Below, one piece after another: positions 44,489 to 53,266 of a stretch of DNA of 64,000 nucleotides. The position numbers and the translations under genes were made by a program. Each line of letters begins with the position of its first letter. The first letter of the stretch is position 1. Under the pieces are notes generated by a model that was given only the letters and a program-made list of their open reading frames with translations, was not told the origin of the DNA and did not search any database. The stretch comes from Bradyrhizobium uaiense (GTDB taxonomy: Bacteria > Pseudomonadota > Alphaproteobacteria > Rhizobiales > Xanthobacteraceae): assembly GCF_010811875.1 (NCBI RefSeq), contig NZ_VKHP01000014.1:1-64000 (forward strand), in the 5' to 3' direction.

Positions 44489-45563
44489 GGCGGCCTCCCC
44501 CTGGGCTTTGCGTCGCCGATGCATTGCGCCGCCAGCGTTCCCATAGGCCGATCACGCCGTCGGACGACCAGAACACGATGGCGAGGAAGCCCAGTCCGAT
44601 CAGCAGGCGGAAGCGGTTGCCGTCGAGCCCGAACTTGATCAACACGTCGAGCGCGAAGGTGCGCAGCAGGACGAAGATCAACGCGCCGATGAACGGGCCG
44701 ATCGGCCTTGTGATGCCGCCGACCACGGCGATGATGAGAACGTCGATGCAGGCGCCGACGCTGACCGAGCCGGGCGAGATCTGCCGGTAATTCCAGACCT
44801 GCAGCACGCCGCCGAGCGCCGCGATGAAGGCCGCGAAGGCGTAGGCCGCGATGCGGTGGGCATTGGGATTGAAGCCGAGCGCCGCCATGCGGCGGGAATT
44901 GTCGCGCACGCCCTGCAGCGCGAGGCCGAACGGCGCGCGCGAGACATACTGGACGGCGAAGTAGCAGATCGCGGCGACGCCGAGCGTCACATAGTAGAAG
45001 GCGATATCGCTGCGCCAGTCGACGCCCCAGAAATGCGGCGTCGCGACGGTGTTGATTCCGGTGTGGCCGTTGAAGATCGTCCAGTTCTGGTTGGTGAAGT
45101 AATAGAACGCCGCGCCGATCGCCAGCGTGATCATGATGGTGTAGATGCCCTCGGTGCGCACCGCGAGCGCGCCGCCGAGCGTGCCGAACAGCGTTGCCAA
45201 CGCCAGCGCCATCGGGGTCGCCAGCCACCACGGCCAGCCCAGGCTGATATTGGCGTTGCCGCTCATCCCGAACACCGCGACCATGTAGCCGGCGAAGCCC
45301 GCGATCGTGAGCTGCATCAGGCTGACCATGCCGCCATAGCCGGCGAGGAACATCAGGCTGAGCGCGATGATGCCGAGGATCAGCGTGGTGGCGAAGATCT
45401 CGATCAGGAAGAAGCCGTTGGCGATCAGCGGCATGATCACCAGGATCAGCGCGACCAGCCAGGCTGCCGGATTCTGGAATTCCGGCCAGGCGCCGATCCA
45501 GGCGCGTCGCGTCGCGTTGGCTGACGGGTCGGGGCGGAACTGGGTGCTCTGGAGCAACGACAT
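44481..45563 (-). CDS. livM: LivM-type permease
   Basis: 360-residue membrane permease. LPLIANGFFLIEIFATTLIL-like hydrophobic segments and the conserved GYGGMVSLMQLTIAGFAGYM and GVRDNSRRMAALGFNPNAHR motif, where the last interacts with the ATPase, mark LivM. Gap of 1 base from livH and 8-base overlap with livG indicate one transcript. Confidence 0.9.
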   Translation of the reverse strand: MSLLQSTQFRPDPSANATRRAWIGAWPEFQNPAAWLVALILVIMPLIANGFFLIEIFATTLILGIIALSLMFLAGYGGMVSLMQLTIAGFAGYMVAVFGMSGNANISLGWPWWLATPMALALATLFGTLGGALAVRTEGIYTIMITLAIGAAFYYFTNQNWTIFNGHTGINTVATPHFWGVDWRSDIAFYYVTLGVAAICYFAVQYVSRAPFGLALQGVRDNSRRMAALGFNPNAHRIAAYAFAAFIAALGGVLQVWNYRQISPGSVSVGACIDVLIIAVVGGITRPIGPFIGALIFVLLRTFALDVLIKFGLDGNRFRLLIGLGFLAIVFWSSDGVIGLWERWRRNASATQSPGGGRHG

Positions 45564-45564
45564 C

Positions 45565-46575
45565 TCATCGCCTCGCGAGCAGGCCCTGCGGCCGGACGGC
45601 CAGCACCAGCACCATGATCAGGAAGGTAACGACGATGGCGTAGGTCGGGATGTAGACCGAGCCGAGCTGCTCGGCGAGGCCGATGATGACGGCGCCCAGT
45701 GCTGCTCCCGGGATCGAGCCCATGCCGCCGACGATCACGACGACGAGCGAGGCGAGCAGGAAGCGCGTGTCCTCGCCCGGCGACAGCGACTGGAAGGTGC
45801 CGCCGACGACGCCGGCAATGCCGGCGAGGCCGGCGCCGAGCGCGAACACCAGTACGAACACGAACTGGATCCGCACCCCGGTCGCGGCCAGGATGTCGCG
45901 GTCGTCGACCCCGGCGCGCACGATCATGCCGATTCGCGTCCGATTCAGGGCCAGCCACATCGCGATCCCGATCACGACGGAGGCTAAGAAGATCACGAGC
46001 CGCACCAGCGGATATTGCAGATAGACCGGCTCGCCGGATGATTTGATCGCCGTCAGCAGCGGCAGCTGCACCGGGCCGATCAGCCAGGCCGGGGTCTGCA
46101 CCTGGTAGAAATCGCCGCCGAACACCCACAGCATCAGATCGGCGAACACGATCGACAGCCCGATTGTGACCATGGTCTGCCTGAGGTCCTGTCCCTCCAT
46201 GCGGCGGAACACGGCCAATTGCAGGATCACGCCGACCAGCGCCACCGCGATGAAGGCGACGATGAAGGAGAGGATCCACGACCCGGTCCAGGTGCTGACC
46301 GCATAGCCGATATAGCCGCCGAACAGATAGAGCGAGCCGTGTGCGAGGTTGACGTTGCGCATCAGCCCGAAGATCAGCGTGAAGCCGCTGGCCACCAGGA
46401 AATACAGCCCGCCGAGCGTGATGCCGTTCAGCACGGCGTTGAGGAACACGCGCTTGCGGCCGATCGCGGCTTCCAGCCCCGGCGGCCAGATCGCGAACAC
46501 CAGCCACAGCAGCACTGCGACCGCGATGATCACGATCAGCGCCCAGGCCGGATGGCGTTCGATGAACCTGGCCAT
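45565..46575 (-). CDS. livH: LivH-type permease
   Basis: 336-residue permease with several hydrophobic helices and the LivH motif GITLGGLYFLVASGFTLIFG followed by LMRNVNLAHGSLYLFGGYIG. It forms the membrane channel with LivM. The gene lies 122 bases downstream of an AraC-type regulator gene and 1 base before livM. Confidence 0.9.
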   Translation of the reverse strand: MARFIERHPAWALIVIIAVAVLLWLVFAIWPPGLEAAIGRKRVFLNAVLNGITLGGLYFLVASGFTLIFGLMRNVNLAHGSLYLFGGYIGYAVSTWTGSWILSFIVAFIAVALVGVILQLAVFRRMEGQDLRQTMVTIGLSIVFADLMLWVFGGDFYQVQTPAWLIGPVQLPLLTAIKSSGEPVYLQYPLVRLVIFLASVVIGIAMWLALNRTRIGMIVRAGVDDRDILAATGVRIQFVFVLVFALGAGLAGIAGVVGGTFQSLSPGEDTRFLLASLVVVIVGGMGSIPGAALGAVIIGLAEQLGSVYIPTYAIVVTFLIMVLVLAVRPQGLLARR

Positions 46576-46696
46576 CTCCGTCGCGTACCCTCTGACGTCG
46601 CGGCCGTCTGCCGGGCCGCGTGTCCCAGCATCCTACCGAGGTCGAAAGCGTCGGATTTGATCGACAGTATCTTTTATCGTTCGCTCTGGAACTCCC

Positions 46697-47515
46697 TTAC
46701 GGCCGCAACACCTTGGCGGCGCGGCGATAGTCGGTCGGGGCCATGCCGACATTGGCGGCGAAGAAGCGGGTGAAGCCGCTCTGCGAGGAGAAACCGAGGT
46801 CGAAGCCGATATCGGCGATCGGCGCTTCGGTCGCGACCAGCGCGTCCAGCGCCTGCTCCATGATCAGCGTGTTCATGTAGAGGTGAGGGGTGACGCCGGT
46901 CTGGGTGCGGAACAGCCGGTAGAAGTGCGGCCGCGACAGGCCCGCCTCGCGCGCGATCGCATCGAGCTCGATCTCGGCGCCGGGACTTTCCGACATCAAC
47001 TTGATCGATTTGCGGACCCGGAAATCGGTCACCGCCGCGGCCGCGCGCGCATCCTGCGCCGTCTGCCAGCTCTCCTCGTAGCAGGAGTCGATCAATTGCC
47101 TGAGCTCGCTATCGAGGCTGCGCAGCGACGGCGCGCCGCACACCAGTGCTGCGGTGCGGCGGATCAGCCGGTCGAGCGCCTCGGTGCGCGGAAAGAAGGT
47201 GCGGCCGAACCGCAGGCCCTGCGCGCTCGCCCCCTGCGGCGCGAACCATTCGGCATTGACATAGAGCACGAAGAAGATCGCGCCATGGTCCATGTCGGTC
47301 GGCAGAAAATTGTGCGGTTCCCACGGGTTGACCGCGACCACGGTGTCGTCCTTGAGGAGCCAGCGCTGCTCGGAGACGTCGATCTGCGCCGGGGTGCCGC
47401 CGACATGAAAGATCAGGTGCCCTTCGCGGTGCGCATGCACGTTGAAGGGGCGGTTCAACTGATAGACCGTCGCGCGACCGAACCGGCCGTGGAAGACGGC
47501 AAGCGCCCTGCTCAT
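46697..47515 (-). CDS. AraC-family regulator of the island
   Basis: 272-residue AraC-type protein with an N-terminal cupin sensor (FNVHAHREGHLIFHVGGTPA, about 24-43; NPWEPHNFLP) and C-terminal helix-turn-helix pair (IELDAIAREAGLSRPHFYRL and FDLGFSSQSGFTRFFAANVG). It is inside the operon, between the receptor and permease genes, and is the only regulator of the island. It probably activates the operon in response to the imported compound or a derivative. Confidence 0.85.
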   Translation of the reverse strand: MSRALAVFHGRFGRATVYQLNRPFNVHAHREGHLIFHVGGTPAQIDVSEQRWLLKDDTVVAVNPWEPHNFLPTDMDHGAIFFVLYVNAEWFAPQGASAQGLRFGRTFFPRTEALDRLIRRTAALVCGAPSLRSLDSELRQLIDSCYEESWQTAQDARAAAAVTDFRVRKSIKLMSESPGAEIELDAIAREAGLSRPHFYRLFRTQTGVTPHLYMNTLIMEQALDALVATEAPIADIGFDLGFSSQSGFTRFFAANVGMAPTDYRRAAKVLRP

Positions 47516-47653
47516 GCCTCCCCTCCCGCGGGATGTTCTTGTCTTTTCGACAAGCGTTCATCATCCGCCCGCGGAAAGCAAGGGCGAGCAGGGCTGTTGA
47601 TGCAACCGCGCGCCTTCGTCACGGCTGGCTTGCTCGCACCTGCAACAAATACG

Positions 47654-48904
47654 TCAGTACTTCTTGCACTCCGGAACCGTGCGGCTCGGCAGGCCGATCT
47701 TGGCGAACACGGCCGGATCGTAACCCAGCGTCTGGTTGACGTTCGGGATCACCTTCACGACCTTGGAGAACAGCGCGCCCTTGCCGTCATCGACCACCTC
47801 GGTGACGAAATTGGTGCCGATCGCCTGGCGGTTGGAATCGAGTTTGATCTTGCCGTTCGGGGCGTCGATCTCGATCTTGGCCAGTGCGTCCTTCAGCTTG
47901 GCCTGGTTGTTGGAGAGATCGCCATTGACCTGCCGCAACGCCAGGATCAACGCCATGGTCGAGCCATAGTAGTTGGTGGCGAGCAGCGACGGGCTCGGAA
48001 AGCGTTTGCTCTCCGGGAAGGAGTCCTGATACGCCTTCACGAATTTCTGCCAGCCAGGATCCTCCCAGGTATCGGCCTGGCCGCTTGCGGCGATGGTGCC
48101 GACCAGCGCGTTCTTAGCGCTGCCCTTCGAGGACAGGATGGTCTGGTCGATCATGATCGAGCCGCCCATCAGATGCGCCTTGCCGCCGGCCTGCTGATAC
48201 TGGTTCAGGAAGTTGACCGCGTCGGCGCCGCCGAGGCCGAGATAGATCGCATCGACATCGTCGGGAAGCGCTGCGATGACCGAGGCGAAGTCCTTGGTGC
48301 CGAGCGGCACCCATTGCCGGTTGGTGACCTGGCCGCCGGCGCCGCAGAATTCCAGCACCAGTCCGAACACCTGGGTGTAGATGAAGGAGTAATCCTCGCC
48401 GACGGTCGCGATCTTGCGATAACCCTTGGTCTCATAGGCGTATTTGCCGAGGCCGACCTGCCACTGCGCGCCGTCCATGTTGTAGCGGAAGAAATTCGGC
48501 GCCGGATCGACATAGGTCGTCTCCTGCGCGCCGGAGGCGGCGTTGACGAAGGTCAGCTCCGGATGGGTTTTTGCAAAGTTCTTCACCGCGATGCCTTCGT
48601 CGCCGGACAGCGGCGACAGCAGGATCTGCACCTTGTCCTGCTCGATCAGCTTGCGCACCGCGCGCACCGCGGAATCGGGCGTCGCATCGGTCGAGGCGAC
48701 GACGAATTCGAGCTCCTTGTCGCCGATCTTCTTGCCGAGCACGTTGAGCGCGGTCTGGTGGCCGCGCATGCCGTCCTCGCCGAGCACCGTGTAGGTGCCC
48801 TCGAGCGTTGCGGTGACGCCGACCTTGATCTTCTCCTGGGCGAACGCCGTGCCCGAAAGCAACAGGCTGCTTAACGCAATCAGTCCCAAACTGCCCTTCA
48901 ACAT
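47654..48904 (-). CDS. livK: Branched-chain amino acid-type ABC transporter receptor heading the island
   Basis: 416-residue periplasmic binding protein of the LivK family. Signal peptide 1-22 ending AFAQ, then EKIKVGVTATLEGTYTVLGE, DGMRGHQTALNVLGKKIG and SPLSGDEGIAVKNFA. The ligand pocket (NAASGAQETTYVDPAPN) is unlike that of leucine-binding proteins, consistent with a different solute. It is the first gene of the 19-gene island and would feed the LivFGHM genes downstream. Confidence 0.9.
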   Translation of the reverse strand: MLKGSLGLIALSSLLLSGTAFAQEKIKVGVTATLEGTYTVLGEDGMRGHQTALNVLGKKIGDKELEFVVASTDATPDSAVRAVRKLIEQDKVQILLSPLSGDEGIAVKNFAKTHPELTFVNAASGAQETTYVDPAPNFFRYNMDGAQWQVGLGKYAYETKGYRKIATVGEDYSFIYTQVFGLVLEFCGAGGQVTNRQWVPLGTKDFASVIAALPDDVDAIYLGLGGADAVNFLNQYQQAGGKAHLMGGSIMIDQTILSSKGSAKNALVGTIAASGQADTWEDPGWQKFVKAYQDSFPESKRFPSPSLLATNYYGSTMALILALRQVNGDLSNNQAKLKDALAKIEIDAPNGKIKLDSNRQAIGTNFVTEVVDDGKGALFSKVVKVIPNVNQTLGYDPAVFAKIGLPSRTVPECKKY

Positions 48905-49358
48905 CGCTTTCCTCCCTCTGTGTTGTCGCCGGCGTCCACCTGGCGTGCGAAGGCCGATGGGCGTCCTGTTGTTGGCGGCAAAGCTAGCCGAAGGCAGGTG
49001 CGGTGCGGATGTCGTCGGGACGGGTTAGCTTAACGGGCAGTCTCATTTTGATTGTTGCGCCGCAACGAGTTTCGCGGCGCAATGTCGCGGAGATGCTGCC
49101 GGCGCGGAGAGCGAGGTGATGCATACTCGATGTCGTCCCTGCGAAAGCAGGGACCCATAACCACAGGGCATTATTGTTGAAACGCGCTGTGGCTCCAGCT
49201 TCGCAAATCAACTCGCATTCGTGGTTATGGGTCCCGGGTCGCGCTGCGCTTGCCCGGGACGACACCGAGTGTGTTGAGCGGTTGCGAGTCATGCACGCCG
49301 TTCGCGCGACCCGTTGGCTCATGCGGGCTAGTTGCCGAACCCTGAATGTTGTTCGGTG
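48905..49358. other. Gap between the island and the SDR gene
   Basis: 454 bases with no convincing gene. The island promoter (minus strand) should lie just right of 48904. The right part is taken up by the palindromic repeat at 49131-49265. I could not assign a promoter by eye. Confidence 0.4.
49131..49265. repeat. Palindromic intergenic repeat (GTCGTCCCTGCGAAAG type)
   Basis: Left end GTCGTCCCTGCGAAAGCAGG, right end GGTTATGGGTCCCGGGTCGC and on to TGCCCGGGACGACAC. The two ends differ in the outer arm, so it looks like a recombinant of two repeat subtypes. Related to copies at 21780-21897 and 26523-26644. Confidence 0.75.
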
Positions 49359-50078
49359 CTACGGCATGTGGTGGCCGGCGGCCTGTCCGCCGTCGACGTG
49401 GAGCACCTCTCCGGTCACGAAGCCTGCGCCGTCGAGATAAAGCACCGCGTCGACGATGTCGGAGATATCTCCCATCCTGCCGACCGGGTGAAGCAATGCG
49501 AGCGCCGGGTGCGCCTCCGCCGGGTGCATCGGGGTCTTGATGATGCCGGGCGATACCGCGTTGACGCGAATTCCGCTCCTTGCATATTCGATGGCAAGCG
49601 CGCGGGTTGCGGCGTTCAAGCCTCCCTTGGTGAGCGAGGCGAGGGCGGCCGGGACGCTGCTCATCGGCTGGTCGACCAGACTTGTCGTGATCGTGACGAT
49701 GTGACCGTGGCCCTGCTTGCTCATCAGCTCCAGCGCACGTTGGGTCATGTGGAAGAAGCCGGTCACGTTGGTCGAGATGTAGCTCGCGTAGTCGTCCTGC
49801 GAGTAGGCGGTGAAGGGCTTGGCCACGAAGATCCCGGCGTTGTTGACCAGCGTGTCGACGCGGCCGAAATGATCCAGCGCCGCCTTGAACACGCTCTCCG
49901 CCGTCTGGCGCGCGCCGACGTCACCTTGCACCCTGACAAGATCGCCATCGGTACCCGGCGTGATCGATCGCGAGGTCGCCACGACGCGGAAGTTTCGATA
50001 CCTGAATGCCTGAACGATGCCGGCGCCGATGCCCTGCGATGCTCCGGTGACGACGGCCACTTTCCGCTCTGCGCTCAT
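49359..50078 (-). CDS. SDR-family protein with a replaced catalytic tyrosine
   Basis: 239-residue short-chain dehydrogenase/reductase with the NAD(P) motif TGASQGIG (11-18) and NNAG. The usual YxxxK active-site motif reads AxxxK here (ALASLTKGG), so the catalytic Tyr is missing. Related proteins with ALASLTK form a recognised branch; the reaction is unknown, and the protein may be a reductase with another base or a binding protein. It lies 31 bases downstream of the acyl-CoA dehydrogenase gene, so the two may share an operon. Confidence 0.8.
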   Translation of the reverse strand: MSAERKVAVVTGASQGIGAGIVQAFRYRNFRVVATSRSITPGTDGDLVRVQGDVGARQTAESVFKAALDHFGRVDTLVNNAGIFVAKPFTAYSQDDYASYISTNVTGFFHMTQRALELMSKQGHGHIVTITTSLVDQPMSSVPAALASLTKGGLNAATRALAIEYARSGIRVNAVSPGIIKTPMHPAEAHPALALLHPVGRMGDISDIVDAVLYLDGAGFVTGEVLHVDGGQAAGHHMP

Positions 50079-50109
50079 GATTGCGTCCTTTCAAGACATG
50101 GCGTCTGGC

Positions 50110-51354
50110 TTACGCCGCTCCGCTTGCCATCAGCGGATCGTAGTCGCTGCTCTTGAGCATGGTGTGCAGTTGCCGCCGCCGGATGCCGAGATTGCCGCCG
50201 TCGAAGATCGGCAGTGCGAGCGCGTCCTGGAGCAGGCGACTGAATGGCGCTTCGTGGTCATAGCTGTCGATGCCCACCACCCGCATCAGGTCGGTGATGA
50301 CGCGTACCGCGGCCTCGGAGCCGAAGATCTTGGCCTGCACCGAAAGCTCCTCGGCTGCCGGCGACTGGGTGTCCAGTGCATGGCAGGCGCGCCAGCTGAG
50401 ATAACGCGCGGCTTCGATCGTGGTCTTGGCATCGGCGAGCGCATATCCGACCGCCTGATGCTCGATGATCGGGTGAACGCCGCCGCGCTTCTCGCTGCGG
50501 GCAAAATCAAGCGCAAACGAAAAGGCCGCCCGCATCAGCGCGACGCCGAAGATGCCGACCAGCGCCGCGGTGCCGGTGAACGCCGCCGCCGTCAGCGCGA
50601 GGCCCGCGCCCTGCTGTCCGAGCAGATTGTGGTGCGGGGCCGCGACATTCTTGAGGCCAAACTGCGGGACGAGATGCGCCCGATGACCGAGACTGTCGAT
50701 CGCGCGTTCGAACACCAGGCCGGTCACCGGTCCTTCCACGGCAATGATCGAGATCGCGGAGTCTGCCGCTGCCGCCGCATCGGTCCGGCACACGACGGTC
50801 AGGAGGTCGGCACCCTCGCGATTCCAGCCGGTGGCCGAGGACACCCATTTCTTGCGGCCGTTGATCACCCAATTGTCGCCCTCGCGCCTCGCCGTGGTGC
50901 GGACGCCCTCGCCGGGAGGCGGCGAGGCGGCGTTGGCGCTGCCGCCGGGCTCGCTGGAGCAGAAGGCGGCGAGCGGCGCACCGCTGGTCTTCAGGAACGG
51001 CGCGAGCAGTCGCCGGCACTGCTCCGGCGTGCCGCCGAGCAGCAGCGGCAGCAGGCCGAGCACGCTGCCGAGCATGGTGAGCGTCACGCTCGGGTTCACG
51101 CCGTAGAACTCCTCGGCCAGGATCGCCCTGTCGATCATGCCGGCATTGTCGCCGCCGGCCGGCGCCGGAATGCACTTGCGCAGATAGCCGGCCGCGACCA
51201 TCGCCTCGTAGGTCGGTTTGGTCGCGAGAAAGCGCTGCTCGGGCGTTGCCAGCAATTCCGCCGTCCTGGCCTCGGCCAGCACCTCCCTGGCGAACTTGCG
51301 GGAGGTGAGCTGCAGCTCGCGCTGCTGCGTCGTGAGTGTGAAATCGATCGCCAT
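50110..51354 (-). CDS. Acyl-CoA dehydrogenase family protein
   Basis: 414-residue flavoprotein with all three acyl-CoA dehydrogenase domains. AAFCSSEPGGSANAASPPPG is the FAD/substrate-binding strand and INGRKKWVSSATGWN the middle-domain motif; the C-terminal helical domain includes YLSWRACHALDT and GSEAAVRVITDLMRVVG. ATG 51354 has GAGG upstream and gives a normal N-terminus (IDFTLTTQQRELQLTSRKFA). The substrate is unknown; its SDR partner suggests oxidation of a branched or cyclic acyl chain. Confidence 0.88.
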   Translation of the reverse strand: MAIDFTLTTQQRELQLTSRKFAREVLAEARTAELLATPEQRFLATKPTYEAMVAAGYLRKCIPAPAGGDNAGMIDRAILAEEFYGVNPSVTLTMLGSVLGLLPLLLGGTPEQCRRLLAPFLKTSGAPLAAFCSSEPGGSANAASPPPGEGVRTTARREGDNWVINGRKKWVSSATGWNREGADLLTVVCRTDAAAAADSAISIIAVEGPVTGLVFERAIDSLGHRAHLVPQFGLKNVAAPHHNLLGQQGAGLALTAAAFTGTAALVGIFGVALMRAAFSFALDFARSEKRGGVHPIIEHQAVGYALADAKTTIEAARYLSWRACHALDTQSPAAEELSVQAKIFGSEAAVRVITDLMRVVGIDSYDHEAPFSRLLQDALALPIFDGGNLGIRRRQLHTMLKSSDYDPLMASGAA

Positions 51355-51739
51355 GCCAATGCCCTCTGTGTCGGCCGTTTGGGCAATGGCTATCCCGGCG
51401 TGGTCGGGAAATCTTGGACACCAGCGCCAGATTTCTTGGCACGGAGTGAACTGGAGTGATTTGGAAACGTGCGGTGCAGCTTTTGAAGCGGGTCCGATAA
51501 CGGTAACGTTCTTGGCAGAGCTGCTGCGCGGCAACACGGGTCGGCTGGTGCCTGTCGGAACAGACGTCTTTTCATAGTCAAAGATGTCGCGTAATTTTGT
51601 TGCGAGCTACCGAGACGGGAGTGCCGAAGCTCCGTTTGGACAAACCGGTAGCGCGCATGCCGTCGGCAGGCATCGGCAGCTTTTCAGCAGGCCTCGCTTT
51701 TTCTGGTCTGACGCATCTTTATTTTTAGGGAGATTGGCC
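51355..51739. other. Divergent gap between acyl-CoA dehydrogenase and AhpD-like genes
   Basis: 385 bases with no convincing gene. The right part (about 51690-51735) is AT-rich, including CTTTATTTTTAGGGAG, which ends in the ribosome site of the AhpD-like gene. Divergent promoters are expected here. Confidence 0.45.
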
Positions 51740-52120
51740 ATGAGAGCTCTATTTGCGAGCGCAGGTTTAGCCCTGCTGTTGGCTTTGGCGTCGGCACCGG
51801 GTGCCAGTGCTCAGGAAGCGCCCGAATGGATGAAGCAGACACTTCCTGATCAGGCATTCAAGGCGCACTGGGACGAACAGCAGGCCGTGATGAATCCAAC
51901 TGGTGCCTTGGACGCGAAAACCAAGCACCTCATTGGCCTCGCTGTGGCAGCACAGATTCCGTGTGAGTATTGCGTCAACGGTCACACCAAAGCGGCAAAA
52001 GCCGCTGGTGCGACCGATGATCAAATAAAGGAGGCCATCGCAACCGCCGCGCTCGTCCGTTTCAACAGCACGATGCTGAACGGCTCGGACGGCGGCCGCG
52101 AGTGGTCTTCGCGGAAATAG
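51740..52120 (+). CDS. Secreted AhpD-like / carboxymuconolactone decarboxylase family protein
   Basis: 126-residue protein with a signal peptide (1-25, ending ASAQ) and the AhpD-type redox motif CEYCVNGH (Cys75, Cys78, His82). AhpD-type disulfide reductases are normally cytoplasmic; a periplasmic form could act in thiol or peroxide defence at the envelope. The family name also covers carboxymuconolactone decarboxylases, but the CxxC and His favour the redox group. ATG 51740 has AGGGAG upstream. Confidence 0.83.
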   Translation: MRALFASAGLALLLALASAPGASAQEAPEWMKQTLPDQAFKAHWDEQQAVMNPTGALDAKTKHLIGLAVAAQIPCEYCVNGHTKAAKAAGATDDQIKEAIATAALVRFNSTMLNGSDGGREWSSRK

Positions 52121-52216
52121 CCTTGTTGCTTTAGGCGTTGAAGCTGCGAACTCTCTTCATCGCGAGATTGGCATCAAAATTCCGGATGCGGTCGCGGGGA
52201 GCGTTTCGGCGGGATG

Positions 52217-53164
52217 TTATCGGCGAGCAGAGCGCTTGCGCGCGCTGTTTCCTCGGGCCGCATCTTTGGGCTCGGCGAGGCGCTCCCTGAGACGCGGCAC
52301 CGCGAAGTCGAGAAACGCGCGCAACTTGGCCGGCATCAAGCGATTTGGCGAGTACACGATGTTGACGGGTTGCGGCGCCGGCTGAGAATCCTGCAGAAGC
52401 GGAACGAGCTGCCTCGAACTGATCGAGTCAGCGAGGAGATAGGAGAACGCCTCGGTGATTCCGAGGCCGGCGCGCGCTGCATCGCAGGCCGATTCAAGAT
52501 TGCTCGCCACGAAGCGCGACCGAACGGGAACCAGATAGTCGGTCTGGTCTCGCCTGAACCTCCAAGCGGATGGCGACTGCATCGGCGGATAGCTGATGCA
52601 GTCGTGCGTCACGAGGTCGTCAGGCGATTTGGGCGTTCCGCGCGCTTCCAGATATGCCGCGCTGGCGCACACCACGCGGTGGATCTCCCCGATGCGGACT
52701 GCGACCAGGCTGCTGTCGGGCAGATCGCCGACGCGAAGCACGACGTCGACATGCTCCTCCAGGAGATTGACGGTCCGATCTTGCAGATTGAGATGGACGT
52801 CCACTTCGGGGAACGCTTTCAGGAAGTCCGACAGGATCGGCTGCAGACACAAGCGCCCGAGTGCGACGAGCGTCGACACACTCAGCTCTCCGCGCGGCGT
52901 CGTGTACTCGCCGGAAACGGCACGCTCGGCCTCCGCGACATCGGCGAGGATTCGCTTCGCTGCGGCGATGTAGGAAACCCCCGCATCGGTCGGGACGAAG
53001 GCGCGGGTCGATCGGTTGAACAGCTTGGTGCGCAAATGCGCCTCCAGCTCCGACACCTTGCGGCTTACGGTCGCCAGCGGCATGTTCTGGCGGCGGGCCG
53101 CGGCGGTCAGGCTTCCGGCCTCGGCCACTGCCAGTACGACCGACATTCCTTCGAGGCGATCCAT
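52217..53164 (-). CDS. LysR-family regulator
   Basis: 315-residue LysR-type regulator. The winged helix (GSLTAAARRQNMPLATVSRK, VSELEAHLRTKLFNRSTR) occupies residues 1-60. ATG 53164 (MDRLEGMSVV) is chosen; earlier in-frame codons add atypical residues. It is divergent from the dehalogenase-like hydrolase gene with 102 bases between, so that gene is its probable target. Confidence 0.88.
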   Translation of the reverse strand: MDRLEGMSVVLAVAEAGSLTAAARRQNMPLATVSRKVSELEAHLRTKLFNRSTRAFVPTDAGVSYIAAAKRILADVAEAERAVSGEYTTPRGELSVSTLVALGRLCLQPILSDFLKAFPEVDVHLNLQDRTVNLLEEHVDVVLRVGDLPDSSLVAVRIGEIHRVVCASAAYLEARGTPKSPDDLVTHDCISYPPMQSPSAWRFRRDQTDYLVPVRSRFVASNLESACDAARAGLGITEAFSYLLADSISSRQLVPLLQDSQPAPQPVNIVYSPNRLMPAKLRAFLDFAVPRLRERLAEPKDAARGNSARKRSARR

Positions 53165-53266
53165 TCGTTGCTTCCATTTTCTGGAAGAGTGTATCTCGAT
53201 TTTGCCAGATACCAATCAATTTCGGAAGGCCATATCCATTTGGCGTGAGCAGCGAGGATTTGCATC

